This document shows, one piece after another, positions 1 to 5,638 of a stretch of 7,122 nucleotides of DNA. The stretch is from Methyloprofundus sp. (GTDB taxonomy: Bacteria; Pseudomonadota; Gammaproteobacteria; Methylococcales; Methylomonadaceae), in contig DAOVWV010000081.1 of the NCBI GenBank assembly GCA_030636485.1, positions 1-7,122 on the forward strand, given 5' to 3'. The notes below the pieces were generated by a model that made no database searches, was not told the DNA's origin, and was given only the letters and a program-made list of their open reading frames with translations. Positions within the stretch are counted from its first letter, which is position 1; each line of letters opens with the position of its first letter. The position numbers were made by a program, and so were the translations under genes.

Positions 1-764
1 ATCACGCTGAGTGTTGCCGTAAAAGAACGCAAACATATAATTAATACCAACAGGACTATTCCATACATTAAAGGGATCAGGGTTGAATTATCATTTAAAG
101 AAGCCTCCCCAAATGCATTATTCATCATCACCATCCCACTTAGGTGCACTGTCAAATCTGGGTATTTTAAAGTAAACTCAGCGACCATCTTCCTGACGAT
201 TGCGGCTATTTCCATCGCTTCCATCGGATTGGCACCAGGCAGTTGCATGGTCACATTAATGCCTGAGACATGCCCCGACGGTGATATTAAGCGATCTTTC
301 AGTAAGGGTTCGCTCAAAGCAATTTGCTTTACATAGTGCAATTGCTCATCGCTCATTTGCAATGGTCGGCTTATCAAATCAGCGACAATCAAATCATCTT
401 CTTGCGCAATGGTATGCTGGAAATTACTAATTGAATCGACACGACTGGAATAAGGTAGTTGCCAGCCCTGCTTGGTTAACTCCACAATGGCATGCAGGTT
501 CTCTCTGGTAAACACATCGCCATTTTTAGGCTCTACCAGCATTATTACATTATCACTTTTACTATAGGTATTCTGCAAAGCATCAAAGGCTAATAACTGT
601 GGGTTATCCTCGCCAAAATACACCCGATAATTATTGGTAAACTCTAGTCCCTTTAGCCCTGCCCCACTCAGCCCGATAAAAATCAGACTTAATAATAAAA
701 CCCACCAAGGGTGGTTAACAGCAAAAGCCCCAAGCCAGGCTGAAATTGCATTTTTCTTCATCAT
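1..764 (-). CDS. RND-superfamily (MMPL/COG1033-type) exporter, N-terminal part, cut by window edge
   Basis: The first 254 codons are open without a stop from ATG at 764 to the left edge; the C-terminal part lies outside. Residues 20-37 form a first hydrophobic membrane segment. A periplasmic-type domain of about 190 residues follows, with the FGEDNPQLLAFDAL stretch near 50-63 that resembles the start of COG1033 RND exporters. A second membrane segment lies at about 228-246 (LIPLMYGIVLLVLIICLRSF). By family, such proteins are inner-membrane proton-driven exporters of lipids or hydrophobic compounds; the substrate here is unknown. The start is supported by AAAGGA five bases upstream and by a four-base ATGA overlap with the TetR stop, which implies translational coupling. 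A second ATG follows immediately and could also be used. Regulation by the adjacent TetR protein is inferred from this arrangement. Confidence 0.85.
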   Translation of the reverse strand, partial: MMKKNAISAWLGAFAVNHPWWVLLLSLIFIGLSGAGLKGLEFTNNYRVYFGEDNPQLLAFDALQNTYSKSDNVIMLVEPKNGDVFTRENLHAIVELTKQGWQLPYSSRVDSISNFQHTIAQEDDLIVADLISRPLQMSDEQLHYVKQIALSEPLLKDRLISPSGHVSGINVTMQLPGANPMEAMEIAAIVRKMVAEFTLKYPDLTVHLSGMVMMNNAFGEASLNDNSTLIPLMYGIVLLVLIICLRSFTATLSV

Positions 765-1354
765 TGACATCCTTTAGATTTAATTCCATTCATTAATAAA
801 TTCAGTACCTGACCAGCAATAAAATCGACCTCTTCATGCTCCGCTCGCCACCCCGGTAGATGTCGACTCAAAGGTTGCATTTGAATAATATCGCACACCA
901 GTGCAATCACACTTAAGGCAGAAAAATGAATCTGCCGTGATTCCCCCATCTGTTCTATAACAGCCATTAAATGACTAAACTGCTCCTGAAAAACCTCTTT
1001 AGCCAACAGCTGCATACGCTCATCATCGGCATCAAGCAATTCCCGCTGCATCAACCGTCTAAAATCAACGTCTGTTGTTAATACCTGAGCCAAACAGTGA
1101 ACAAAACGACTTAACTTCTCATCAGCAGTGAGTTGCGCCTGCCACACTTCATCAAAAGCACTGGCCTGTTTAGCGAATGCAAAATGGACAGCCTCCAGAT
1201 ACAAAGCCTGCTTGTTGGGAAAATGATGATAAACAGCGGCAACACTCATCCCCACTGAGTTTGCAAGACCACGCATGGAAACGGCCGCAAAGCCTTGCTT
1301 AGAAAACAAAGTGACTGCTGTTTGTAAAATATATTCTTTAGAATCCACTGACAT
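761..1354 (-). CDS. TetR/AcrR-family transcriptional repressor
   Basis: This is a 197-residue protein of normal length for TetR regulators. The N-terminal DNA-binding domain covers roughly residues 6-52, with the helix-turn-helix at about 26-46 (MRGLANSVGMSVAAVYHHF) followed by the typical PNKQAL turn. The rest is the helical ligand-binding and dimer domain, which is poorly conserved in this family, so the ligand cannot be named. It is first in an operon with the RND exporter, overlapping its start by four bases, and probably represses both by binding the palindrome at 1354-1375. The ATG at 1354 has a stop two codons upstream in frame. The only Shine-Dalgarno-like bases (AGG) sit just two bases before this ATG, but eight bases before GTG codon 3 (1348-1346), so GTG is a real alternative start; the DNA-binding domain is intact either way. 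Confidence 0.93.
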   Translation of the reverse strand: MSVDSKEYILQTAVTLFSKQGFAAVSMRGLANSVGMSVAAVYHHFPNKQALYLEAVHFAFAKQASAFDEVWQAQLTADEKLSRFVHCLAQVLTTDVDFRRLMQRELLDADDERMQLLAKEVFQEQFSHLMAVIEQMGESRQIHFSALSVIALVCDIIQMQPLSRHLPGWRAEHEEVDFIAGQVLNLLMNGIKSKGCQ

Positions 1355-1375
1355 TACCTAACGTTCGTTTAGTAA
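1354..1375. promoter_or_regulatory. Candidate TetR operator (22-bp imperfect palindrome)
   Basis: The plus strand reads ttac-ct-aacg-tt-cgtt-ta-gtaa, which pairs at 8 of 11 positions around its centre (TTAC/GTAA outer arms, AACG/CGTT inner arms). It lies between the inferred -10 box and the repressor start codon, over the expected transcription start. AACG-NN-CGTT cores are common among TetR-family operators. Autorepression is inferred from position and symmetry. Confidence 0.6.
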
Positions 1376-1379
1376 AAAA

Positions 1380-1408
1380 ATAATAAAGTATTTCATCACC
1401 TTTTACAA
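1380..1408 (-). promoter_or_regulatory. Sigma70-like promoter for the tetR-exporter operon
   Basis: Read on the minus strand, a TTGTAA -35 box (1408-1403) is separated by 17 bases from a TATTAT -10 box (1385-1380). The predicted start falls near 1373, inside the palindrome at 1354-1375, so a bound repressor would block initiation. Both boxes are close to consensus with ideal spacing. Confidence 0.6.
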
Positions 1409-1428
1409 GCTTATTTTTCAAGCAAGTA

Positions 1429-1458
1429 TTGAAAATAATCAAACTGCCGCGATATTTT
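1429..1458 (+). promoter_or_regulatory. Possible sigma70 promoter for the leuB-like gene
   Basis: TTGAAA (1429-1434) and TATTTT (1453-1458) are separated by 18 bases, giving a predicted start near 1465 and a leader of about 95 bases. The -10 box is imperfect, and another TAAAAT (1484-1489) has no matching -35 box. This is the best of several weak candidates in the divergent gap. Confidence 0.35.
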
Positions 1459-1462
1459 AACG

Positions 1463-1477
1463 CTATGACGGCCATAG
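1463..1477. promoter_or_regulatory. Small dyad at the inferred leuB-like transcription start
   Basis: CTATGACGGCCATAG pairs at 6 of 7 positions (perfect CTATG/CATAG arms). It lies directly over the transcription start predicted for the plus-strand gene, where an operator would be expected. It is short enough to arise by chance, and no regulator is identified. Confidence 0.25.
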
Positions 1478-1487
1478 ATAAGGTAAA

Positions 1488-1538
1488 ATGGACGGTTTAT
1501 TAGCTAGATCTGCAATAGTGGGTCTATCGGGTTTTTAA
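1488..1538 (+). CDS. Possible 16-residue leader peptide upstream of the leuB-like gene
   Basis: An ATG preceded by AAGG four bases upstream opens a frame encoding MDGLLARSAIVGLSGF, ending in TAA 22 bases before the dehydrogenase ATG. Five of the 16 residues are branched-chain (tandem TTA-TTA Leu, Ile-Val, then CTA Leu), which recalls attenuator leader peptides of branched-chain amino acid operons. A weak hairpin (TAGATC 1505-1510 with GGTCTA 1521-1526, one G-U pair) is followed after five bases by a T run (1532-1536). There is no clear competing antiterminator helix, and an ORF this short can arise by chance, so this is a hypothesis. Confidence 0.3.
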   Translation: MDGLLARSAIVGLSGF

Positions 1539-1560
1539 CGAATATTTTTAAAGGTAAATA

Positions 1561-2667
1561 ATGAAGAATTACAAAATCGCAATTTTGGCGGGTGATGGAA
1601 TTGGTCCCGAAATCACAGCGGAAGCAGTAAAAGTTTTAAAGCTGATTGAAGAACGCAATGATGTCAGCTTTGAATTAATGCCTGCTTTGTTTGGTGCCTG
1701 TGCTTATTTTGCAAGCGGTGATGCTTTTCCACAAGAAACCAAAGATATTTGTGATAGTGCCGATGCGATTCTTAAAGGCCCTATTGGTCTAAGCCATGAG
1801 GAATCAAAAAATATTCCCATTGATAAACAACCGGAGCGCGGTGCATTATTACCTATGCGCCGTCGTTACAATACTTACGCAAATTTTCGTCCCCTATCGC
1901 TACCTAAAGAATTGGCACATTTTTCTCCATTAAAAGCGGAAATCATTGGCGAAGGCATTGATATCATTATTGTTCGTGAGCTAGTGGGCGGCTTGTATTT
2001 TGGTGAAAAGGAAATGGGCGTTGATGAAAATGGCCAGCGTTATGTAAAAGAAACGCTGGAATATACTGAAGCGCAGATTCGCCAGATTATGCATCAGGCA
2101 TTTAAGTTAGCGAGTCACAGAAAAAAAGTGCTGCATAATATTCATAAAAGTAATGTGTTGAAATCCAGCGTATTATGGAATGAAATTATGGAAGAAGTGG
2201 CTAAAGATTACCCTGAAATAGAAGTCATTAATATTCTGGTTGATGCGGCTGCCACTTTATTGTGCCTAAAACCGACACAGTTTGATGTCATGGTCATGGA
2301 AAACATGTTCGGTGATATTCTAAGTGACCAGGGCGGTGGTATTCTAGGCTCCTTAGGTTTAATGCCTTCAGCCTGCCTAGGTGATGAAAAATCCTATTAT
2401 GAACCATCACATGGTTCGGCACCTGATATTGCAGGAAAAAACATAGCCAACCCTTATTCCATGATTGGTTCGGTTGCCATGATGCTGGAAAACAGCTTTG
2501 ATATGGCGGATGAAGCAAAAAATGTCTGGGCTGCAATGCAAGGCGTATTTGCTGATGGCTTTTCAACTGCCGATCTATCCAAGCCTGGCTCAGGTGTTAA
2601 TATGAGTAGTACGGTAGAGTTTGGTGATAAAGTGGTGGAAAAATTATCCAACATGCCTAAGGTTTAA
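1561..2667 (+). CDS. leuB: 3-isopropylmalate dehydrogenase-like (isocitrate/isopropylmalate dehydrogenase family)
   Basis: This complete 368-residue NAD-type beta-decarboxylating dehydrogenase begins with AILAGDGIGPEI (7-18). Residues matching the catalytic set of the Thermus enzyme by motif and spacing are R100, R110 (ANFRP), R139 (VREL), Y146, K196 (HKSNVL), D228, D252 and D256 (FGDILSD). HGSAPDIAGK (284-293), with its aspartate, points to NAD rather than NADP. L96 matches the leucine that contacts the isopropyl group in LeuB, favouring 3-isopropylmalate oxidation to 2-oxoisocaproate in leucine biosynthesis. LLPMRRRYNTYANFRP (96-111) is less typical than the usual LRK...FANLRP, and leuA, leuC and leuD are absent nearby, so a related 2-hydroxyacid substrate is possible. 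AAGG six bases before ATG is the ribosome site. Two stop codons in tandem (TAA TAG) end it. Confidence 0.8.
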   Translation: MKNYKIAILAGDGIGPEITAEAVKVLKLIEERNDVSFELMPALFGACAYFASGDAFPQETKDICDSADAILKGPIGLSHEESKNIPIDKQPERGALLPMRRRYNTYANFRPLSLPKELAHFSPLKAEIIGEGIDIIIVRELVGGLYFGEKEMGVDENGQRYVKETLEYTEAQIRQIMHQAFKLASHRKKVLHNIHKSNVLKSSVLWNEIMEEVAKDYPEIEVINILVDAAATLLCLKPTQFDVMVMENMFGDILSDQGGGILGSLGLMPSACLGDEKSYYEPSHGSAPDIAGKNIANPYSMIGSVAMMLENSFDMADEAKNVWAAMQGVFADGFSTADLSKPGSGVNMSSTVEFGDKVVEKLSNMPKV

Positions 2668-2681
2668 TAGACGACTCTTAT

Positions 2682-2710
2682 TGCATTCCCAGGCTCTGCC
2701 TGGGAATGCA
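2682..2710. repeat. Perfect 13-bp inverted repeat (hairpin), probably a dispersed palindromic repeat
   Basis: TGCATTCCCAGGC, a TCT loop and GCCTGGGAATGCA form a perfect 13-bp stem with a three-base loop, between the convergent leuB-like and gmhB genes. Neither side is followed by a T run, so it is not a classical intrinsic terminator, although so stable a hairpin could protect 3' ends or impede readthrough from both sides. From memory, palindromes of the TTCCCAGGC-TCT-GCCTGGGAA type recur between genes in many bacterial genomes. No second copy was noticed in this window. Confidence 0.75.
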
Positions 2711-2728
2711 TACTTCTCTATACTTCTC
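2710..2728. repeat. 9-bp direct repeat beside the hairpin
   Basis: ATACTTCTC occurs at 2710-2718 and again at 2720-2728, one base apart, ending three bases before the gmhB stop codon. It may be a small slippage duplication or part of the edge of the adjacent palindromic element. Confidence 0.6.
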
Positions 2729-2731
2729 GCC

Positions 2732-3265
2732 TTAAGAGACTGCAAATACCTCAGGCAAGTCAGCAATGGAATCTATAACAACTCTCGCCGCTGTATTTGT
2801 TTCATCAATAGGATGACCGGATCTTACCAATATATTATGCGCAACGTTAGCATTGATACCTGCCTGAATATCCCCTTTCTTATCTCCTATCAAGATTGAC
2901 TTGGATAAATCCAGATCAAATGCCTGTTGAGCCTGAAGAATCATCCCCGGATTAGGTTTACGACAACAACATTCACCGGTAAATTCAGGGTGATGTGGGC
3001 AATAATAGACTTTTGAAATCAATATCCCTTGATTGGAAAACTGTCTTAACATCCAGTCATTTAAACATGCAAAGTCATTTTCGGTGTATTTTCCACGCGC
3101 GATACCCGCCTGATTGGTAATAATGATCAGCAAGTACCCCTGCTCCTGAAAATATTGGCAGGTAGAAAAAAGGCCATCAATAAATTCAAAATCGGCTATT
3201 TTATAAAGATAGTTTTTCTCTCTATTAATGACCCCATCACGATCTAAAAACAAGGCTTTTTTCAT
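2732..3265 (-). CDS. gmhB: D-glycero-D-manno-heptose-1,7-bisphosphate 7-phosphatase
   Basis: This 177-residue cytoplasmic HAD-superfamily phosphatase has normal length for Gmh[10 protein letters not shown] (6-14) holds the nucleophile D8 and general acid D10. TNQAG (50-54) is motif II, the CRKPNPGM stretch (101-108) supplies the basic residue, and GDKKGD (127-132) holds the Mg-binding aspartates. A structural zinc site is visible as C89-x-H91 and C99-x-C101; the seven residues between the two pairs are fewer than I recall in E. coli GmhB. It removes the 7-phosphate from heptose 1,7-bisphosphate. Next to hddA and hddC, the substrate is probably the alpha anomer, leading to the GDP-heptose route rather than ADP-heptose. 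It is last in the operon, its ATG overlapping the hddC stop by four bases (ATGA) with no strong ribosome site of its own, which suggests coupled translation. Confidence 0.92.
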   Translation of the reverse strand: MKKALFLDRDGVINREKNYLYKIADFEFIDGLFSTCQYFQEQGYLLIIITNQAGIARGKYTENDFACLNDWMLRQFSNQGILISKVYYCPHHPEFTGECCCRKPNPGMILQAQQAFDLDLSKSILIGDKKGDIQAGINANVAHNILVRSGHPIDETNTAARVVIDSIADLPEVFAVS

Positions 3266-3954
3266 AGGTATTTTTCTAATTCATTTTGAGCTTTTTTATA
3301 ATCTTCCGGGATACCTATATCAATAAAGTAATGATCAATAATATCTGCATAAATATTTATATCATTCATATTTTTTTGCATAAACTCTTCAAATGAAAAA
3401 ACCTTGGGAAGGCCCAATGATTGAAACATTTTTTTATTTAAAATATATATGCCGCCATTAATATTACCTTGTACAACAAGTTCCTTTTCTTTAAAAGAAC
3501 TCACTTTATGATTTTCATCCACTTCTACGCAGCCGTATCGATCAAAGTTTTGCATCGGCTTTAAAGATAAGGTCAGATCAGATGGGTAACTCAGGTGCTT
3601 CGATAACAGACTTTTTAAATCGACATTGAAAAAAGTATCTCCGTTAATAATAAAAACATTATCTTGCCTGGCGCTTGATAGCGCATTAAGAATCGCTCCA
3701 CCTGTTCCTAAAGGCTCTTCTTCTACCGCATAATCAAGCTCTATTCCGGCAAATGAATTTTTAAAATAATCTTCAATGATTTCATATTTATAGCCAACAG
3801 ACAAGATGACTCTGGTGATGCCATTGTCTTTTAGGTAAAGCAATATATGCTCTAAGAATGGCTTGTTATGCACCATGGCCATTGGCTTGGGAACATCGGC
3901 AACAACGGATTGCAAGCGGGTACCAAAACCACCGGCCAGAACGATAGCCTCCAT
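3262..3954 (-). CDS. hddC: D-glycero-alpha-D-manno-heptose-1-phosphate guanylyltransferase (sugar nucleotidyltransferase)
   Basis: This 230-residue NTP-transferase-fold enzyme carries the nucleotide-binding signature LAGGFGTRL (6-14), PKP (22-24) and GTGGA (83-87). NGD (104-106) coordinates the metal, GNINGGIYI (163-171) forms the sugar site, and DIGIPEDY (212-219) is the typical C-terminal motif. Sequence alone does not fix the nucleotide; the company of hddA, gmhA and gmhB makes GMP transfer from GTP to heptose 1-phosphate, giving GDP-D-glycero-alpha-D-manno-heptose, the best reading. Its ATG overlaps the gmhA stop by one base (TAATG) and has a strong AAGGGG site five bases upstream (3965-3960). 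The 3' half is strikingly AT-rich: 48 of 180 bases (27%) are G or C between 3301 and 3480, lower than the stretches counted in neighbouring genes. Confidence 0.85.
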   Translation of the reverse strand: MEAIVLAGGFGTRLQSVVADVPKPMAMVHNKPFLEHILLYLKDNGITRVILSVGYKYEIIEDYFKNSFAGIELDYAVEEEPLGTGGAILNALSSARQDNVFIINGDTFFNVDLKSLLSKHLSYPSDLTLSLKPMQNFDRYGCVEVDENHKVSSFKEKELVVQGNINGGIYILNKKMFQSLGLPKVFSFEEFMQKNMNDINIYADIIDHYFIDIGIPEDYKKAQNELEKYL

Positions 3955-4538
3955 TAAAACCCCTTACCAAATAAGGCTTCTTCAACAACAGAGCATATGA
4001 TATGTCCTATCAGAATATGGCTTTCCTGAATCCTGGGCGTTGACGATGATGGAATCCTGATACAGTAATCACATAGATCCAGCATTTCTCCACCCGACTC
4101 ACCTGTCAGCCCAACGCTGAAAATTCCTTTGTCCTTACATTCTTTTAATGCTTCTAATATATTCGCTGAATTACCACTGGTAGAAATGGCAATAAACAGA
4201 TCACCACGATCACCATTTGCCTGAATCTGTCTGGCGAATAGTCGTTCATATCCATAATCATTGGCGACTGCGGTCAATATTGACGTATCCGTTGTTAAAG
4301 CCTGCGAAGCCAACCCAGGTCTATCAAAGTAAAACTTACTGACAAATTCACCCGCAATATGCTGTGCATCAGCGGCACTACCACCATTACCGGCAATCAG
4401 TGTTTTATGACCCTTTTTATATGTCTCAACCGCTTTCTCGGCTACCTCATTAATTAGACTCATTAATGAACTATCCGCTAAGATTTTTTCTTTTACCTTA
4501 TAAGATTCTTCAATCTGTTGGCTTATAAACTTATTCAT
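3954..4538 (-). CDS. gmhA: Sedoheptulose-7-phosphate isomerase (phosphoheptose isomerase)
   Basis: From ATG at 4538 the protein has 194 residues, the usual GmhA length. It is a single SIS-domain enzyme that converts sedoheptulose 7-phosphate to D-glycero-D-manno-heptose 7-phosphate, the first committed heptose step. Visible motifs are [18 protein letters not shown] (49-66), STSGNSANI (119-127) and [13 protein letters not shown] (167-179). H60, E64, Q171 and H179 match the zinc ligands of E. coli GmhA with a constant one-residue offset; these separate it from general SIS proteins. The frame stays open to another ATG at 4592, but that adds 18 residues encoded inside hddA. The 4538 start instead gives a four-base ATGA overlap with the hddA stop, has GGA seven bases upstream and gives a normal family N-terminus. 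Confidence 0.93.
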   Translation of the reverse strand: MNKFISQQIEESYKVKEKILADSSLMSLINEVAEKAVETYKKGHKTLIAGNGGSAADAQHIAGEFVSKFYFDRPGLASQALTTDTSILTAVANDYGYERLFARQIQANGDRGDLFIAISTSGNSANILEALKECKDKGIFSVGLTGESGGEMLDLCDYCIRIPSSSTPRIQESHILIGHIICSVVEEALFGKGF

Positions 4539-5560
4539 ATTATTTTCCAGCCTCTGCTTCCTTCTTTTGTAAAATGAAAGTTGATCACCCATCCAGCCTG
4601 TTTATTGAGCGCATTCACCAGTTTCATTTTATCAACAGGATTCACCATAAAAAACATAAAACCACCCCCTCCCGCACCACTGACTTTCCCTGAGCAGGCC
4701 CCATTAGCCAGTGCTAAATCATAGATAGTATCTATGTCCGCATTAGTAATTGAAGCGGCCATTTTCTTTTTTGACTCCCAGGAATGACCTAAGACCTGGG
4801 CAAATAATTTCATATCCCCTTTTAACACCGCTTCTTTCATGGCTAAAGCATCTGCTTTTGCGCTATTCATGGCTTCCAGAGCCTGGACATTACGCGAGAC
4901 TGTATTTGCTTTTTCTTCTTCAATAATGGAGGCTTGCCGGGTTATGCCGGTAAAATATAAAACACTGGAGGCTTCTAGCTCATCAATAATCCAGTTTTTA
5001 ATTCTCAATGGGTTAACAATCACTCTTTTATGATCATAAAACTCCATAAAATTAAAGCCACCAAAAGTTGCAGCATATTGGTCTTGCGCTCCACCAATAA
5101 TACCCACATAGTCTCTTTCAATATCAAAAGCCAACCGGGCAATATCATACTCACCCAGTGGTAGGTTCAGCCATTCAACATAGGCTTTTAGCATCGCAAC
5201 CACCAAGGTAGATGAAGAACCTAAACCACTTCCGGCGGGTGCATCTGAGTAGGTCGTCATGGTTAATGATAAGACCTGCCCTTCGTTATAGTCCTGTATT
5301 ATTTTATTATAGACACCTTTATGCAAATCAAGATAACCATCCAGCTCGAATACTGACTTTGACTCACTCTTAAAAGACTCATGTCTATCCGTTGTTGCAA
5401 ATGCAACTTGACTATTTTCGGTGACTTCAAGCGTACAGTATGCATATAAATCAATCGTTGCATTTAAAACATAACCACCATATTCATCACAGTATGGGCT
5501 AAGATCGGTACCTCCGCCTGCTAAGCCGATACGTAGTGGAGCTTTTGTTCTAATAATCAT
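4535..5560 (-). CDS. hddA: D-glycero-alpha-D-manno-heptose-7-phosphate 1-kinase (GHMP kinase)
   Basis: This 341-residue GHMP-superfamily kinase has the sugar-kinase N-terminus [14 protein letters not shown] (7-20), the ATP-binding motif [10 protein letters not shown] (108-117), a [13 protein letters not shown] stretch (156-168) and the C-terminal glycine loop [11 protein letters not shown] (291-301). Length and motifs fit the HddA branch rather than galactokinase or homoserine kinase. It phosphorylates C1 of D-glycero-D-manno-heptose 7-phosphate to give the alpha-1,7-bisphosphate, which commits the sugar to the GDP-heptose route. It is first in the heptose operon and overlaps gmhA by four bases. 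The 78-bp gap upstream has only a weak promoter candidate and no strong Shine-Dalgarno sequence near the ATG. Fucose- or mannose-type kinases share the fold, but the neighbouring gmhA, gmhB and nucleotidyltransferase settle the assignment. Confidence 0.92.
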   Translation of the reverse strand: MIIRTKAPLRIGLAGGGTDLSPYCDEYGGYVLNATIDLYAYCTLEVTENSQVAFATTDRHESFKSESKSVFELDGYLDLHKGVYNKIIQDYNEGQVLSLTMTTYSDAPAGSGLGSSSTLVVAMLKAYVEWLNLPLGEYDIARLAFDIERDYVGIIGGAQDQYAATFGGFNFMEFYDHKRVIVNPLRIKNWIIDELEASSVLYFTGITRQASIIEEEKANTVSRNVQALEAMNSAKADALAMKEAVLKGDMKLFAQVLGHSWESKKKMAASITNADIDTIYDLALANGACSGKVSGAGGGGFMFFMVNPVDKMKLVNALNKQAGWVINFHFTKEGSRGWKII

Positions 5561-5604
5561 ATCTAAGTCGTTCCATGGTTTTATTTGCTGAATAGAGGCT
5601 AAGC

Positions 5605-5631
5605 GTTATACACCGCCCTCTTTCTTCTCAA
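5605..5631 (-). promoter_or_regulatory. Weak promoter candidate upstream of hddA
   Basis: On the minus strand TTGAGA (5631-5626) and TATAAC (5610-5605) resemble -35 and -10 boxes, but the 15-base spacer is short. It lies in the only sizeable gap between the glycosyltransferase and hddA. The four heptose genes may have their own start here or be read through from upstream. Confidence 0.25.
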
Positions 5632-5638
5632 TGAATTA

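Noticed and set aside
2294..2654. Minus-strand open frames (2294-2566 and 2454-2654) antisense to the leuB-like gene
   Set aside because: They lie wholly within a gene with intact catalytic motifs on the other strand, and their predicted proteins show no recognisable domain.
2682..2710. Intrinsic terminator for the leuB-like gene or the heptose operon
   Set aside because: The hairpin is strong, but no T run follows it on either strand, so it is listed as a palindromic repeat instead.
2621..2899. Plus-strand frame bridging the leuB-like gene end, the hairpin and the gmhB end
   Set aside because: It overlaps two well-supported genes and runs through the palindrome; the protein is not family-like.
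4839..5033. Plus-strand open frame antisense to hddA
   Set aside because: Shadow of the conserved hddA coding region, with no independent support.
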